Shown here: positions 52,820 to 63,912 of the stretch, piece after piece
Layout: every line of letters starts with the position of its first letter
Numbering within the stretch: position 1 is the stretch's first letter
NCBI RefSeq assembly: GCF_014490485.1
Contig: NZ_JACTVA010000004.1
Coordinates: 1 to 64,000, forward strand
Source: Teichococcus aerophilus
GTDB lineage: Bacteria; Pseudomonadota; Alphaproteobacteria; Acetobacterales; Acetobacteraceae
DNA length: 64,000 bases
Direction: 5' to 3'
Translations under genes and position numbers: made by a program
The notes under the pieces: model-generated
Told to the model about the DNA's origin: nothing
The model's input: only the letters and a program-made list of their open reading frames with translations
The model's database searches: none

Positions 52820-54645
52820 GCGACACGCCAAAAGGAAGCCCCGGCTCCACCTCCGGCAAGGGCGGCCAGGACCTCCGGCGCAACAAGGGCCGCAGCGGCA
52901 TTCCCGTGCCGCCCCCGCGTGCGTTACAAGGCGCCACGCCGGCCACCGATGTGACGGAGACGCCGGCGCGGACCGATGCGCCCATGGCACCGGGTGCTGC
53001 GCCTGGTCCCAGCGCCGCCTCTACTGTCGGCACACCGGCAACCAGCCCGGCCGCCGCGGGGAGCACCACGTCCGGCAGCGCCACGCCTGGCAACCCCGCG
53101 TCCAACACCGCTGCGCCCGTCTCTGGTCTGTCTGGTAGCGGTACGGTCGGCACCTCGACCTCCAGCACCGCCACGCCCGGCGCCACCGGTACGGCCACGT
53201 CCGGGACGGCGCCGTCCGTCCCCGCGACCCCTGTTGGCGCCACGTCCAGTACCTCCGCCGGCACCGTCCCGGCCGTCACCACGCCGGCCAGCACCCCGTC
53301 CTCCAGCCCCGCATCGGCGTCCGCCGGTTCGGCGGCGGGCACCACGGCCACGCCGGCTGGTAGCACGGCCGCTTCCCAGGCCAGCCAGGCGGCCGGTGCC
53401 ACGGCTTCTGCTAGCCCGACCGGTGCTGCCCCGGCCGCATCGCCCGCGAAGCCATCCGATTCCCGGCCCGGCACGCCCGCCGTGCCGCCGGGCGGCCATG
53501 GCCCCTCCGGCCCCCGGCCGCCCGGGCCCACCCCGCCAAGCCCGCCGCCTGCCGCCGCACCGCGCCGCGATCGTGACCGCTGGATCCTGCCCATCGCCGC
53601 CGGCGGTGGCGTGGTGGTCCTGCTGGTCGCGTGGATGATCGTCGCCAACCGCCCCGGCCCCGCTATCGACCCGGCGCGTGTGGACGCGCTGGAAACCCGC
53701 ATCGCCGCGCTCGCGCCGCTGCCGGACCGCATCGGCCGCGTCGAGGGCCAGGGCGCCGCGTTGCAGCAGGCCAACCAGCGCCTCGGCGCGCTGGAAACGG
53801 CGCTGCGCGAGCGTGAGCCGATCTCGCTGGAGGCGCTGAACACCCTGCGCAGCCGTCTGGACCGCCAGGAAGGCACCCTGGCCGACCAGCAGCGCCGGAC
53901 CGAGGCGCAGATCGCCGAGACGGAGAACGCGTTCTCCCAACGGATCACCGGGGCCGAGGCGCAACTGGCGCAGCGCGTCGCCGCCGCCGAGGCCGCGCTG
54001 GCGCCGAAGCTGGCCTCGCTGGAAACCACCTTGCAGCAGCGCCTGGCCGCAGCCGAGCAGGCGGCCCGCCAGCAGGCCGAGACGCAGCAGCAGCAGATCA
54101 ACGCCCGCTTCGCCACGCTGGAGCAGCGGGAGGCCCGCATCGTCGCCGCCGAGCAGCGGCTGAACCGGCTGGTGGCCTCCACCGCGCTGACCACGGCGCT
54201 GGAAGCCGGCAAGCCGCTGGGCGCCGCCCTGGCCGGGCTGCCCGGCACTCCGCCCGCCGCCCTGACCCGCTACAGCGACACCGCGCCGCCGACCATGGCC
54301 GCGCTGCGCCTGTCCTTCGAGGACGCCGCCCGCGCCGCCCGTGCGGCGGCCGAGCCCGCGACCGAGGGCCAGGGCGTGCTGGAGGCCGCAGCGACGCGCT
54401 TGTCCAACCTCGTCACCATCCGCCGCGGTGAATCCGTGGTGTGGGGCGATGCTGTCAGCGGGGAGCTGGAAGGCGCCCGCCAGGCGCTGAATGCCGGCGA
54501 CGTCGCCGCCGCCGTGCAGAAGGTCGAGGCACTGCCCGAGGCCGTCCGTGCGCCGATGGCCGGCTGGCTGGCCCAGGCCAAGGGCCTGCTGGAGGCCCGC
54601 AACGCCCTGGGCGAGTTGATGGCCGCGCCGCGAGGGCAGGGCTGA
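52816..54645 (+). CDS. HemX/mitofilin-like membrane protein
   Basis: Protein of 609 residues. Residues about 35-255 are low-complexity Ala/Thr/Ser/Pro/Gly sequence. One transmembrane helix lies at about 256-278 (WILPIAAGGGVVVLLVAWMIV), then a periplasmic coiled coil (about 290-465, rich in Ala, Gln and Glu) and a globular C-terminal domain (GVLEAAATRLSNLVTIRRGE) like that of proteobacterial HemX/mitofilin proteins. ATG at 52816 overlaps hemD by 4 bp. The family's role in haem synthesis is not proven; in alphaproteobacteria related proteins are linked to membrane organisation. Confidence 0.78.
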   Translation: MSDTPKGSPGSTSGKGGQDLRRNKGRSGIPVPPPRALQGATPATDVTETPARTDAPMAPGAAPGPSAASTVGTPATSPAAAGSTTSGSATPGNPASNTAAPVSGLSGSGTVGTSTSSTATPGATGTATSGTAPSVPATPVGATSSTSAGTVPAVTTPASTPSSSPASASAGSAAGTTATPAGSTAASQASQAAGATASASPTGAAPAASPAKPSDSRPGTPAVPPGGHGPSGPRPPGPTPPSPPPAAAPRRDRDRWILPIAAGGGVVVLLVAWMIVANRPGPAIDPARVDALETRIAALAPLPDRIGRVEGQGAALQQANQRLGALETALREREPISLEALNTLRSRLDRQEGTLADQQRRTEAQIAETENAFSQRITGAEAQLAQRVAAAEAALAPKLASLETTLQQRLAAAEQAARQQAETQQQQINARFATLEQREARIVAAEQRLNRLVASTALTTALEAGKPLGAALAGLPGTPPAALTRYSDTAPPTMAALRLSFEDAARAARAAAEPATEGQGVLEAAATRLSNLVTIRRGESVVWGDAVSGELEGARQALNAGDVAAAVQKVEALPEAVRAPMAGWLAQAKGLLEARNALGELMAAPRGQG

Positions 54646-55916
54646 TGCGCCGCGCCCTCTGGCTGCTGCTGCTCTGCGTCGTTACGGTTGGCGTCGCCTG
54701 GGGCCTGATGCGCCTGGGCGGCACGGTGGAGGTGCGCGTCGGCGATACCTTCATCGGGCTGGACTTGCCGGTGCTGCTGGTGGCCCTGGCGGTGCTGTTC
54801 CTGGTGCTGACCACGCTGATGGCGATCTGGCGCTGGTTCCGCAACTGGCCGGCCCGTGCCCGCGCCAGGCGCGAAGCACGGGACCGGGAGAAGGGCGAGG
54901 CGGCGCTGACGCGTGCCCTGGTGGCCCTGGCCGCCGGTACCGCCGACACCGCCCGGCTGGAAGTGCGCCGCGCTCGCAAGCTGCTGGGCGACAAGCCGCA
55001 GATCCTGCTGCTTTCCGCCGAGGCCGAGCGCCTCTCCGGCAGCGAGGAAGGCGCCGCCGAAGCCTTCCGTGCGCTGGCTGAGCGTGATGACGCCCGCTTC
55101 CTCGGCCTGCGCGGCCTGTTGCGGCAGGCCATCCAGAAGCAGGACTGGCCCGCTGCGCAGAAGCTGGCGCGGGAGGCCGAGGCCGCCCAGCCCGGCGCCG
55201 CCTGGGTGCGCGAGGAACGCGCCATCCTGGCCCTGAAGACGCAGGACTGGCGGGAAGCCCTGGCCCTGGCCGCGCCGCAATCCCCCCGCGCGCCGTTGGC
55301 CCTGGCCGCCGCGCAGCAGGATGCCGACCCGGCCAATGCCGCCGACCTGGAACGCCAGGCCTTCCAGGCCGACCACAGCTTCGCCCCTGCCGTCATCGCC
55401 CACGCCGCCCGGCTGAAGGCCGCCGGCGCCGACCGTAAGGCGCGTGGCGTGCTGGAGCAGGGCTGGACCGCCGCGCCGCATCCCGACATCGCCGCCGCCT
55501 ATCTGGGTGACGAGGCCGACCCGCTGACCCGCGTGAAGCAGGCCGAGCACTTGGTGCAGGCAACCCGTACCCACCCGGAAAGCCGCCTGCTGCTGGCCCG
55601 TACCGCCCTGGCCGCCTCCCTGACCGGCCGCGCTAGGCAGGAGCTGGAAGCCCTGGTGGCCGACGGCACCGCCGACGCCCGCGCCTACCTGCTGCTCGTG
55701 GAACTGGAGCAGGAAGAGCACGGCGACAGCGCCATCGGCCGCGCTGCCGAGGCCAAGTGGCTGCGCGCCGCCACCGCCGCCCCGTCCGAGCCCCGCTGGC
55801 GCTGTGGCCATTGCGGCAAGGTGCATGCACGCTGGGTGCCGGTGTGCGACGGCTGCGGCACGCCTGGTGAAGTCTCCTGGCAACCCGGACCGGCGCAGAT
55901 CCTGCCGCGCGGTTGA
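54645..55916 (+). CDS. HemY-like TPR membrane protein with C-terminal zinc ribbon
   Basis: Protein of 423 residues. Two N-terminal membrane helices (about 3-25 and 45-65) typical of the HemY N-terminal domain, then a long TPR-like helical repeat region (about 85-370) and, at the end, a Cys4 knuckle: CGHC (387, 390) and CDGC (401, 404) in RWRCGHCGKVHARW. Its start codon overlaps the stop of the preceding gene (TGATG). Despite the name it is not the protoporphyrinogen oxidase HemY. A UUCG terminator follows. Confidence 0.82.
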   Translation: MRRALWLLLLCVVTVGVAWGLMRLGGTVEVRVGDTFIGLDLPVLLVALAVLFLVLTTLMAIWRWFRNWPARARARREARDREKGEAALTRALVALAAGTADTARLEVRRARKLLGDKPQILLLSAEAERLSGSEEGAAEAFRALAERDDARFLGLRGLLRQAIQKQDWPAAQKLAREAEAAQPGAAWVREERAILALKTQDWREALALAAPQSPRAPLALAAAQQDADPANAADLERQAFQADHSFAPAVIAHAARLKAAGADRKARGVLEQGWTAAPHPDIAAAYLGDEADPLTRVKQAEHLVQATRTHPESRLLLARTALAASLTGRARQELEALVADGTADARAYLLLVELEQEEHGDSAIGRAAEAKWLRAATAAPSEPRWRCGHCGKVHARWVPVCDGCGTPGEVSWQPGPAQILPRG

Positions 55917-55922
55917 GAACAG

Positions 55923-55946
55923 AAAGGGGGCTTCGGCCCCCTTTTT
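55923..55946 (+). terminator. Intrinsic terminator of the hem cluster
   Basis: AAAGGGGGC, TTCG tetraloop, GCCCCCTTTTT: a textbook stem with U-tract, 6 bp beyond the stop codon. It shows that repeat copy C immediately downstream is not the only terminator at this junction. Confidence 0.93.
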
Positions 55947-55963
55947 CATGCGATGCTGGGAAC

Positions 55964-56174
55964 AGGAAGGCTGGGGGAAGGAATTCCCCAGGCCCTTCTT
56001 TTTTCGGGTCTGCGTGGGTTCAATCAGGCGAAGCCTGGACGATGTGTCGGTGACGAAGGCTGAGCCTTCGTTCTCCCGAAGTTGTTTCCAAGGCCTTGAG
56101 CAACGGTCCCTTCAAGGCATCTCAAACTCGCAGATAGAAAGAAGGGGCCTGGGGAATTCCTCCCCCAGCCTTCT
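55964..56174. repeat. Convergent-junction inverted-repeat element, copy C
   Basis: Paired element of about 211 bp between two convergent genes. Arms 55964-56012 and 56123-56174. Here the core stem reads CTGGGG/CCCCAG in both arms instead of CCGGGG/CCCCGG, that is, one C-G pair is replaced by T-A on both sides. The central hairpin (56053-56071) is ACGAAGGC/GCCTTCGT, unrelated in sequence to those of copies A and B but in the same place. Confidence 0.83.
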
Positions 56175-56180
56175 CCATCT

Positions 56181-56621
56181 TCAGCGCAGGGGATTGGACA
56201 GGATCAGCCCCGCCCGCCGGAAGGAAATGCCGATCGAGATGGCGTAGCTCATGGCGGCATAGGCGGGGCCCGGCGGCATCAGGCGCAGGAAGGCGGCGAG
56301 GGCTTCCCGCCGCGGGCCGCGCTGGGCGAGCGAGAAGGCCAGCAGCAGCGCCGGTTCCTCACCCGTCAGCCGGGCGTGCAGGGGGCAGGCGATGGCGAAT
56401 CGGTGTTCGCCGCGCGCGCGCAGCACGCCGTCCAGCAGGTAGGCGGTGTCGCCTACATCCTCGGCGATCAGGGGTGGTTGGGTGGCCGGCATGGGCAGCG
56501 TGCCGCGCCGTGCGGCGCAGGACCAGCGGCGCATCGCCTCCAGCAACAGCGCCTCGGGTGGTGGCAGGCTTTCAATCTCGGCATCGGTCCAGGGCCAGGT
56601 GGGAAGGCCGTGAGTTGCCAT
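56181..56621 (-). CDS. Hypothetical protein
   Basis: Protein of 146 residues, not recognised. It begins MATHGLPTWPWTDAEIESLPPPEALLLEAMRRW and is mostly helical, with an LPMPATQPPLIAEDVGDTAYLLDGVLRARG middle part and a moderately hydrophobic C-terminus (AYAAMSYAISIGISF, about 119-133). No signal peptide, no Cys cluster. Codon use matches the host. The stop lies 6 bp from repeat copy C. It could be a small regulatory or metabolic accessory protein; nothing in the sequence decides. Confidence 0.6.
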   Translation of the reverse strand: MATHGLPTWPWTDAEIESLPPPEALLLEAMRRWSCAARRGTLPMPATQPPLIAEDVGDTAYLLDGVLRARGEHRFAIACPLHARLTGEEPALLLAFSLAQRGPRREALAAFLRLMPPGPAYAAMSYAISIGISFRRAGLILSNPLR

Positions 56622-56708
56622 GGCAGGGGTGCTCCCTGGTGGAAGGTTCCCCCAGGCTGCCGAAAATGAGAATAAGTCGCAAGTAATTCAATGTACGATG
56701 CCGCCGGG

Positions 56709-58907
<2,199 letters not shown>

Positions 58908-59080
58908 GCCCCTTTTGTCGTCGCGGAGGGCAGTCTTGGGCGGCGCGGTGTGAAGAAAGCCTGACCTTTGTGCCGTCCTCCCAGCCAGCCCGGCCTGGCG
59001 ATTCTTCCGCGGCTGGCAACGAAGTCTTAGCCTCGTGGTGGCATGGTCCGCGGGCTTTAACGCCCGGGAATCGCCGTTCC

Positions 59081-60745
59081 ATGACTCTGCGCATGCGCAT
59101 CGCTGCCTCTCTCGCCATCCTGCTCGTCAGCTTCCTCGGCCTGGGCGGCTTCGCGCTGCAGCGGCTGGGTGGGGTGCAAAGCGTGGCGGAGACCCTGAGC
59201 GGCAACGCTCTGCGCGGTGCCGGGCTGACCGCCGAGCTGACAGACCTGTCCCAGCGCTACCGAACCGACCTACTGGCCCGAATCCTGCGCCCCCAGCCCG
59301 CCAGCCCCGGCGCACTGGAAACCGAGGTCCTGCGCGGCAGGATGGAAGGCGCACTGGACACCTACCGCCCGTTGATCGACAGCGCGCGGGAGCAGGCTCT
59401 GTTCGCCGAGGTCGCGGCCGCATGGCAGGGCTATGCCGAACTCGCCGGCAGCCAGCTGCGCCTCGCTGGCGCCGGCCGTGCGGCGGAGGCCCTGGCCAGC
59501 TTCGATGCCGATGCCGGCCGCAGCTTTGCCCGGCTGCAGGCGTCGCTGGAATCCCTGCGGCGCTACATCATCAGTGACGCGGATGCCGCTGTCGCCCAGT
59601 CCTCTGACGTCTACCGGCAGGCGGCTTGGTTGATCGGCGTCCTGCTGGCGCTGGGCAGCGCGCTGGCCATCGCCACCGGCCTGTCCCTGGTCTCGACCAT
59701 CAGCCAGCCCGTGCTGCGCCTGGCCAAGGTGATGGATCGCATGACGCAGGGCGAGCTGGACGTGGCGGTGGCGGACCAGCACCGCAAGGACGAGATCGGC
59801 ACCATGGCCCGTGCCCTGGAGGTGTTCCGCGCCAAGGTGGGGGAGGGCGAGCGCCTGGCCGCCGAGCAGGCGGCGCTGGACCAGGTGCAGAAGGAGCGTG
59901 CCCGCCGCCTGGATGCGCTGGTCGATGGCTTCGGCAGCGATACGCGGCAGGTGCTGGACAGCGTCCGCCGCTCCGCCGAGCGGCTGAGCGGTACCGCCAC
60001 CGAGATGAACGACGCGGCGGTGGAGGGCGCGCGGCTGACCGGCAATCTGGTTAGCGTCTCCGAAGGTGCCTCCGGCAACGCGCAGACAGCCGCGGCGGCG
60101 ACGGAGGAACTGGCGGCCTCGATCGGCGAGATCAACCGGCAGGTCGGCCGCTCCGCCGAAGTGTCGCGCCGCGCGGTGGAGGAGACGGAGCGGACCGACC
60201 GCACGGTGCGCGAACTGGCCGATACGGCCAGCAAAATCGGCGACGTGGTGCGGCTGATCGCCGACATCGCCGGGCAGACCAACCTGCTGGCGCTGAACGC
60301 CACCATCGAGGCCGCCCGCGCCGGCGAGGCCGGCAAGGGCTTCGCCGTGGTGGCCAGCGAGGTCAAGAACCTGGCCAGCCAGACCGCCAAGGCGACCGAG
60401 GAAATCGGCCAGCAGGTCGCCGCCATCCAGGGCGCCACCGGCCAGGCGGTGGAGGCCATCCGTGGCATCGGCCTGGTGGTGGCGGAAATCGACCAGACGG
60501 CCTCGGCCATCGCGGCCGCGGTGGAACAGCAAGGCGCGGCCACGCAGGAAATCGCCCGCAACATCGCCGGCACGGCGGAAGCGGCCTCGGTGGTGTCACG
60601 GGATACGGCGGCGGCTCGCCACGCGGCGGATAGCAGCGGGCAGGCGGCACAACAGGTGCGCACGGCTTCCCAGGAACTGAACGACCACGCCAACAGCCTG
60701 CGCGCCAAGGTAGACCGCTTCCTCGGGCTGGTTCGCGCTGCCTGA
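59081..60745 (+). CDS. Methyl-accepting chemotaxis protein
   Basis: Chemoreceptor of 554 residues. TM1 at about 6-28, a small periplasmic helical sensor (about 30-185), TM2 at about 186-210 ([23 protein letters not shown]), a HAMP domain (about 212-265) and the signalling domain with the highly conserved hairpin tip [21 protein letters not shown] (about 398-418, written here in parts: [21 protein letters not shown]). The ligand is unknown. No CheA/CheW genes are nearby. The ATG at 59081 precedes TM1; the frame is open from 58784. It is divergent from the DUF4214 gene. Confidence 0.9.
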   Translation: MTLRMRIAASLAILLVSFLGLGGFALQRLGGVQSVAETLSGNALRGAGLTAELTDLSQRYRTDLLARILRPQPASPGALETEVLRGRMEGALDTYRPLIDSAREQALFAEVAAAWQGYAELAGSQLRLAGAGRAAEALASFDADAGRSFARLQASLESLRRYIISDADAAVAQSSDVYRQAAWLIGVLLALGSALAIATGLSLVSTISQPVLRLAKVMDRMTQGELDVAVADQHRKDEIGTMARALEVFRAKVGEGERLAAEQAALDQVQKERARRLDALVDGFGSDTRQVLDSVRRSAERLSGTATEMNDAAVEGARLTGNLVSVSEGASGNAQTAAAATEELAASIGEINRQVGRSAEVSRRAVEETERTDRTVRELADTASKIGDVVRLIADIAGQTNLLALNATIEAARAGEAGKGFAVVASEVKNLASQTAKATEEIGQQVAAIQGATGQAVEAIRGIGLVVAEIDQTASAIAAAVEQQGAATQEIARNIAGTAEAASVVSRDTAAARHAADSSGQAAQQVRTASQELNDHANSLRAKVDRFLGLVRAA

Positions 60746-60792
60746 TGCGCCAGCCCCAAGCGGGTGGCGGGCACTTGGGCGAGGGTACGTGG

Positions 60793-60835
60793 CGGGAAGG
60801 CCGGAGAATTCCTTCCCCGGCCTTCTTCCCCCAAG
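60793..60835. repeat. Convergent-junction repeat, single arm (copy F)
   Basis: One arm of the repeat family in the 97-bp gap between the convergent chemoreceptor and CoA-transferase genes. GAAGGCCGG and CCGGCCTTC form a 9-bp stem around AGAATTCCTTCC, followed by TTCCCCC. No second arm. Confidence 0.75.
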
Positions 60836-60842
60836 CCGGGCG

Positions 60843-62093
60843 CTACCGGCGCTGCTCCACCACCGTCCCGCTCTGCTTCAGCGCCTCGATCTCCTCGGCC
60901 GAGAAGCCGTGGCGGGTGAGGACGTCGTCGCCATGCTGGTTGAAGCGCGGCGGCGCCGCCCGTGTGCCGCCCGGGGTGCGGGAGAGCTTGATGGGCGTGC
61001 CCAGCGCACGGAAGTCGCCCAGCTCCGTCACCATCTCGCGGTGCGCGGTGTGCGGCTGGGCCAGGGCCTCGTCCACATGCAGCACGGGGCCGGCCGGCAG
61101 GCCGATGGCCAGCAGGCGGTCGCAGAAGGGGTGGCCGTCCTCGTCCTTCAGCTTGGCTTCCAGAATGGCGGTCAGCGCATCGCGGTTCACCACCCGGTCC
61201 CCATTGGTCAGGAAGCGCGGGTCGCTCGGCAGGTCCGGCAGTTCCAGGAAGGCGCAGAACTTACGGAAGGCGGGGTCGTTGCCGCAGGCGACGAAGATCT
61301 CGCAGGTCGCGGTGCGGAACTTGGAATAGGGCGAGATATTCGGGTGCGGATTGCCCGTCGCCTTCGGCCGCTTGCCGTTCAACAGGAAGTTGGCCGCCTG
61401 CGGGTGCAACAGCGCCATGCCGCAATCATGCAGCGTCATGTCCACATACTGCCCCTGGCCGGAGCGTGCGCGCTCCTGCAAGGCCATCAGGATGCCGATG
61501 GCCGAATACAGCCCGGTGGCCAGGTCGACGATCGGCGTCGCCATGCGCGTCGGCCCGCTTTCCGGCGTGCCGTTGATGGACATCAGCCCGACCATCGCCT
61601 GGATGATGGCATCGTAGCCCGGCAGGCCGCCGCGCGGCCCATCCGCCCCGAAGCCGGAAACCCGGCAATGCACCAGGGTGGGGAAGCGGTGCTTCAGCAC
61701 CTCCTCATACCCCATGCCCCACTTTTCCATGGCGCCCGGCTTGTAGTTTTCCACCAGCACGTCGGCATCTTCCAGCAGACGCAGAAGCACGTCGCGGCCA
61801 GCGGGCTTGGAGAGGTCGAGCGCGATGGATTGCTTGTTGCGGTTCACGCCGATGAAGTAGCTGGCGGCACCATCCAGGAACGGTGGGCCCCATTCGCGCA
61901 CCTCGTCGCCCTGCGGCGGCTCGATCTTGATGACCTCAGCCCCGTGGTCGGAAAGGATCATGGTGCAGTAGGGGCCACCCAGCACGCGGGTGAGGTCGAT
62001 GACCTTCAGCCCCGCCAGCGCCCCGGGGGAACGCGCCAGGCCCTTGCCTTCGGGGGCGTCCACGGTGCCGGATGGAAGCGGGCTGTCATTCAT
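60843..62093 (-). CDS. CaiB/BaiF family (class III) CoA-transferase
   Basis: Moves CoA between organic acids by a ternary-complex mechanism. The protein has 416 residues with the family core: GLKVIDLTRVLGGPYCTMILSDHGAEVIKIE (about 28-58), YFIGVNRNKQSIALDL (about 80-95), and VSGFGADGP. The catalytic Asp is probably that of TPIVDLATGLYSAIGIL (about 192). Substrates in the family range from carnitine to formate and oxalate; neighbouring genes give no hint. The gene stands alone between a repeat-bearing junction and a GNAT gene. Confidence 0.9.
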   Translation of the reverse strand: MNDSPLPSGTVDAPEGKGLARSPGALAGLKVIDLTRVLGGPYCTMILSDHGAEVIKIEPPQGDEVREWGPPFLDGAASYFIGVNRNKQSIALDLSKPAGRDVLLRLLEDADVLVENYKPGAMEKWGMGYEEVLKHRFPTLVHCRVSGFGADGPRGGLPGYDAIIQAMVGLMSINGTPESGPTRMATPIVDLATGLYSAIGILMALQERARSGQGQYVDMTLHDCGMALLHPQAANFLLNGKRPKATGNPHPNISPYSKFRTATCEIFVACGNDPAFRKFCAFLELPDLPSDPRFLTNGDRVVNRDALTAILEAKLKDEDGHPFCDRLLAIGLPAGPVLHVDEALAQPHTAHREMVTELGDFRALGTPIKLSRTPGGTRAAPPRFNQHGDDVLTRHGFSAEEIEALKQSGTVVEQRR

Positions 62094-62180
62094 GGGTCAT
62101 TGTCCTCCTGCCGCCCAGCATAGCCCGATCCGCCACGGGCGCGAGAGGGGGGGCTGGCCCCTGGCGGCCGGCGCGGTAAC

Positions 62181-62762
62181 ATGCGCCGCATGTCGCACGA
62201 GCCCCTGACCCTGCAAGGCCCCCGCATCCGCCTGCGCCCGTGGCGGGAGGAAGACCGCGCCGCCTTCGCCGCCATGAACGCGGATGCCGAGGTGATGCGC
62301 TACTTCGCCAGCCCGCTGGACCGTGCCGGATCGGACGGCTTCATGGACCGCATCAACGCGCACCAGGCCGAGCACGGCTTCAGCTTCTGGGCCATCGAGC
62401 GGCATGCGGAACCCGGCGCCATCGGCCTGTGCGGCCTGGCGCGCGTGCCGTGGGAGGAGCGCTTCACCCCCGCGGTCGAGATCGGCTGGCGCTTGGCTAC
62501 GGCGCATCAGCGCCAGGGCTATGCGGAGGAAGCGGCCCGCATCACCCTGGCACACGGCTTCGGCCCGCTGGAACTGCCGGAGATCGTCGCCTTCACCGTG
62601 GCGGACAATCTACGCTCCTGGGGGCTGATGGAGCGGCTGGGCATGAAGCGCGATGGCGGCTTCGAACACCCCCGGCTGCCGGAGGGCCACCCGAAGCGGC
62701 CCCACATGCTCTACCGCCTGACACGCCGGGACTGGATCGACGCCCGCCTCGGCGGCGGCTGA
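62181..62762 (+). CDS. GNAT family N-acetyltransferase (RimJ/RimL-like)
   Basis: Acetyl-CoA-dependent acetyltransferase of 193 residues. The N-terminal LRPWREEDRAAFAAMNADAEVMRYF is the Acetyltransf_3 pattern; the CoA-binding segment is ATAHQRQGYAEEAARI (about 107-122, with the QRQGYA form of Q/RxxGxG/A), followed by VADNLRSWGLMERLGMKRDG. Acetylation targets may be a protein N-terminus, a small amine or an antibiotic; unknown. The Met at 62190 (third residue on, MSHEP) is an equally possible start. Confidence 0.85.
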   Translation: MRRMSHEPLTLQGPRIRLRPWREEDRAAFAAMNADAEVMRYFASPLDRAGSDGFMDRINAHQAEHGFSFWAIERHAEPGAIGLCGLARVPWEERFTPAVEIGWRLATAHQRQGYAEEAARITLAHGFGPLELPEIVAFTVADNLRSWGLMERLGMKRDGGFEHPRLPEGHPKRPHMLYRLTRRDWIDARLGGG

Positions 62763-62855
62763 GGCGCCGGGAAGGGACATCTTCCCTCTGGCGAATTGGG
62801 GAGCTCCGGTCCCCCCCTGGCGCTTGGGGCCGATCGACATTCGGCTGAGGGCGGG

Positions 62856-63104
62856 AGGGAAGGTCAGGGGAAAGAATCCCGCTGCTTAAACGTATACGTT
62901 TACACCACCTTTTTCTGTCAGTTGGCGTAGGTCTTGATGACCGGTAGCTGCGCCCGTGAGACAGATCACAGGCCACCTCAGCTCAACCATCAGCCTCCGG
63001 TGTGACTCTGTTCTTGGCCTGGAAAGGCCAACGCCGCATCGCCCACACCCGAAATACTTACAGAAGAAAGAAGGGGTCCGGGGAATTCCTTCCCCGGCCT
63101 TTCC
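62856..63104. repeat. Convergent-junction inverted-repeat element, copy D
   Basis: Paired element of about 249 bp. The right arm (63055-63104) is intact, with CCGGGGAA/TTCCCCGG and a GGAA loop on the minus strand. The left arm (62856-62890) is decayed: GGAAGGtCaGGGGAAaGAAT and no complete stem. Inner hairpin TTGGCCT/AGGCCAA with a GGAA loop at 63014-63031. The left interior differs from the other copies and includes an extra AT-rich palindrome. Confidence 0.72.
62887..62902. promoter_or_regulatory. 16-bp perfect palindrome in repeat copy D
   Basis: TAAACGTATACGTTTA, a perfect palindrome without spacer, in a short AT-rich patch. Its form is like operators of LacI-type repressors. It lies downstream of both flanking genes, so no controlled gene is evident. 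Confidence 0.35.
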
Positions 63105-63213
63105 TGTCCAAGCCCGAATGCCGATCCTTATCACCGGGAAGCTTGAATCGAGCGATCGAACGGCGAGGCAGAGCATGGTGCGTGGACGACTGTGCACGCA
63201 CCATGCGCCAGGT

Positions 63214-63912
63214 TCAGCCCAGCACGCGCGCCAGCAATTCAGCCGTGCGGCCATTGGCGATGGTCGCCGCCCTTCCGTCCCAGGAATGGCCGCCCATGCG
63301 GGCAAAGGCGTGGTCCACGCCCGGGTAGACATGCACAGCCACGTCCGGCTTGCCCGCCAGCCCGGCGACGATCTTCTCCCGCGCCTCGGCCGGCACGAAG
63401 CGGTCGCGCTCGGCGATATGCACCAGCAGCGGTGCCTTGATGGCGCCGGCCCCGTCCAGCAGCCCGTCCAGCCCGACGCCGTAGTAGGAGATGTTAACGT
63501 CGGCGTCCGATTGCGTGGCCATCATGAAGGCCAGGCGGCCGCCCAGGCAGAAGCCCATCGTGCCCACCTTGCCGTTGCTGCCGGGCAGGGTACGCGCCAC
63601 CTCGACCGTGGCCTTCAGGTCCTCGATGCCCTTGGCCTGGTCGAAGGCATTCATCAGCGCGAAGGCCTGGTCCCATTCCTCCTTGCTGCCGTCGGTCAGC
63701 TGCACGCCCGGCTCCAGGCGCCAGAACAGGTCGGGCGAGATGGCGATGAAGCCCATATCCGCCACCCAGTCGGACAGCGCGCGCATGGCGTGGTTCACGC
63801 CGAAAATCTCCTGGATCATCACCACCACGCCCGCGGGCACGCCCTTGGGGGTGGCGACGTAGGCGCTGAAGCTGCCGCTGCCATCGCTGGCGGAAATCGT
63901 GATCTCGGGCAT
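63214..63912 (-). CDS. Dienelactone hydrolase family protein
   Basis: Alpha/beta hydrolase of 232 residues. The dienelactone-hydrolase active site is recognisable: IQEIFGVN (the Glu that orients the nucleophile, about 34-41), GFCLGGR with the Cys nucleophile (about 120-126), an Asp in the AERDRFVP region (about 168-175) and the His of GVDHAFAR (about 200). GGAGGA upstream supports the ATG at 63912. Classical members cleave dienelactone in chlorocatechol degradation, but many relatives are general carboxyl-ester hydrolases; no pathway genes are adjacent. Confidence 0.9.
   Translation of the reverse strand: MPEITISASDGSGSFSAYVATPKGVPAGVVVMIQEIFGVNHAMRALSDWVADMGFIAISPDLFWRLEPGVQLTDGSKEEWDQAFALMNAFDQAKGIEDLKATVEVARTLPGSNGKVGTMGFCLGGRLAFMMATQSDADVNISYYGVGLDGLLDGAGAIKAPLLVHIAERDRFVPAEAREKIVAGLAGKPDVAVHVYPGVDHAFARMGGHSWDGRAATIANGRTAELLARVLG

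Larger units (their letters stand above)
62763..63213. other. 451-bp convergent gap with repeat copy D
   Basis: Gap between the convergent GNAT and dienelactone hydrolase genes. 62856-63104 is repeat copy D. Inside it, 62887-62902 is a perfect palindrome. Bases 62763-62855 and 63105-63213 contain no structure I can name. No ORF with host-like codon use is seen. Confidence 0.6.

Noticed and set aside
54645-55916. HemY-like gene as protoporphyrinogen oxidase
   Set aside because: It has two membrane helices and TPRs but no FAD-binding motif; the shared name comes from the E. coli hemY gene.
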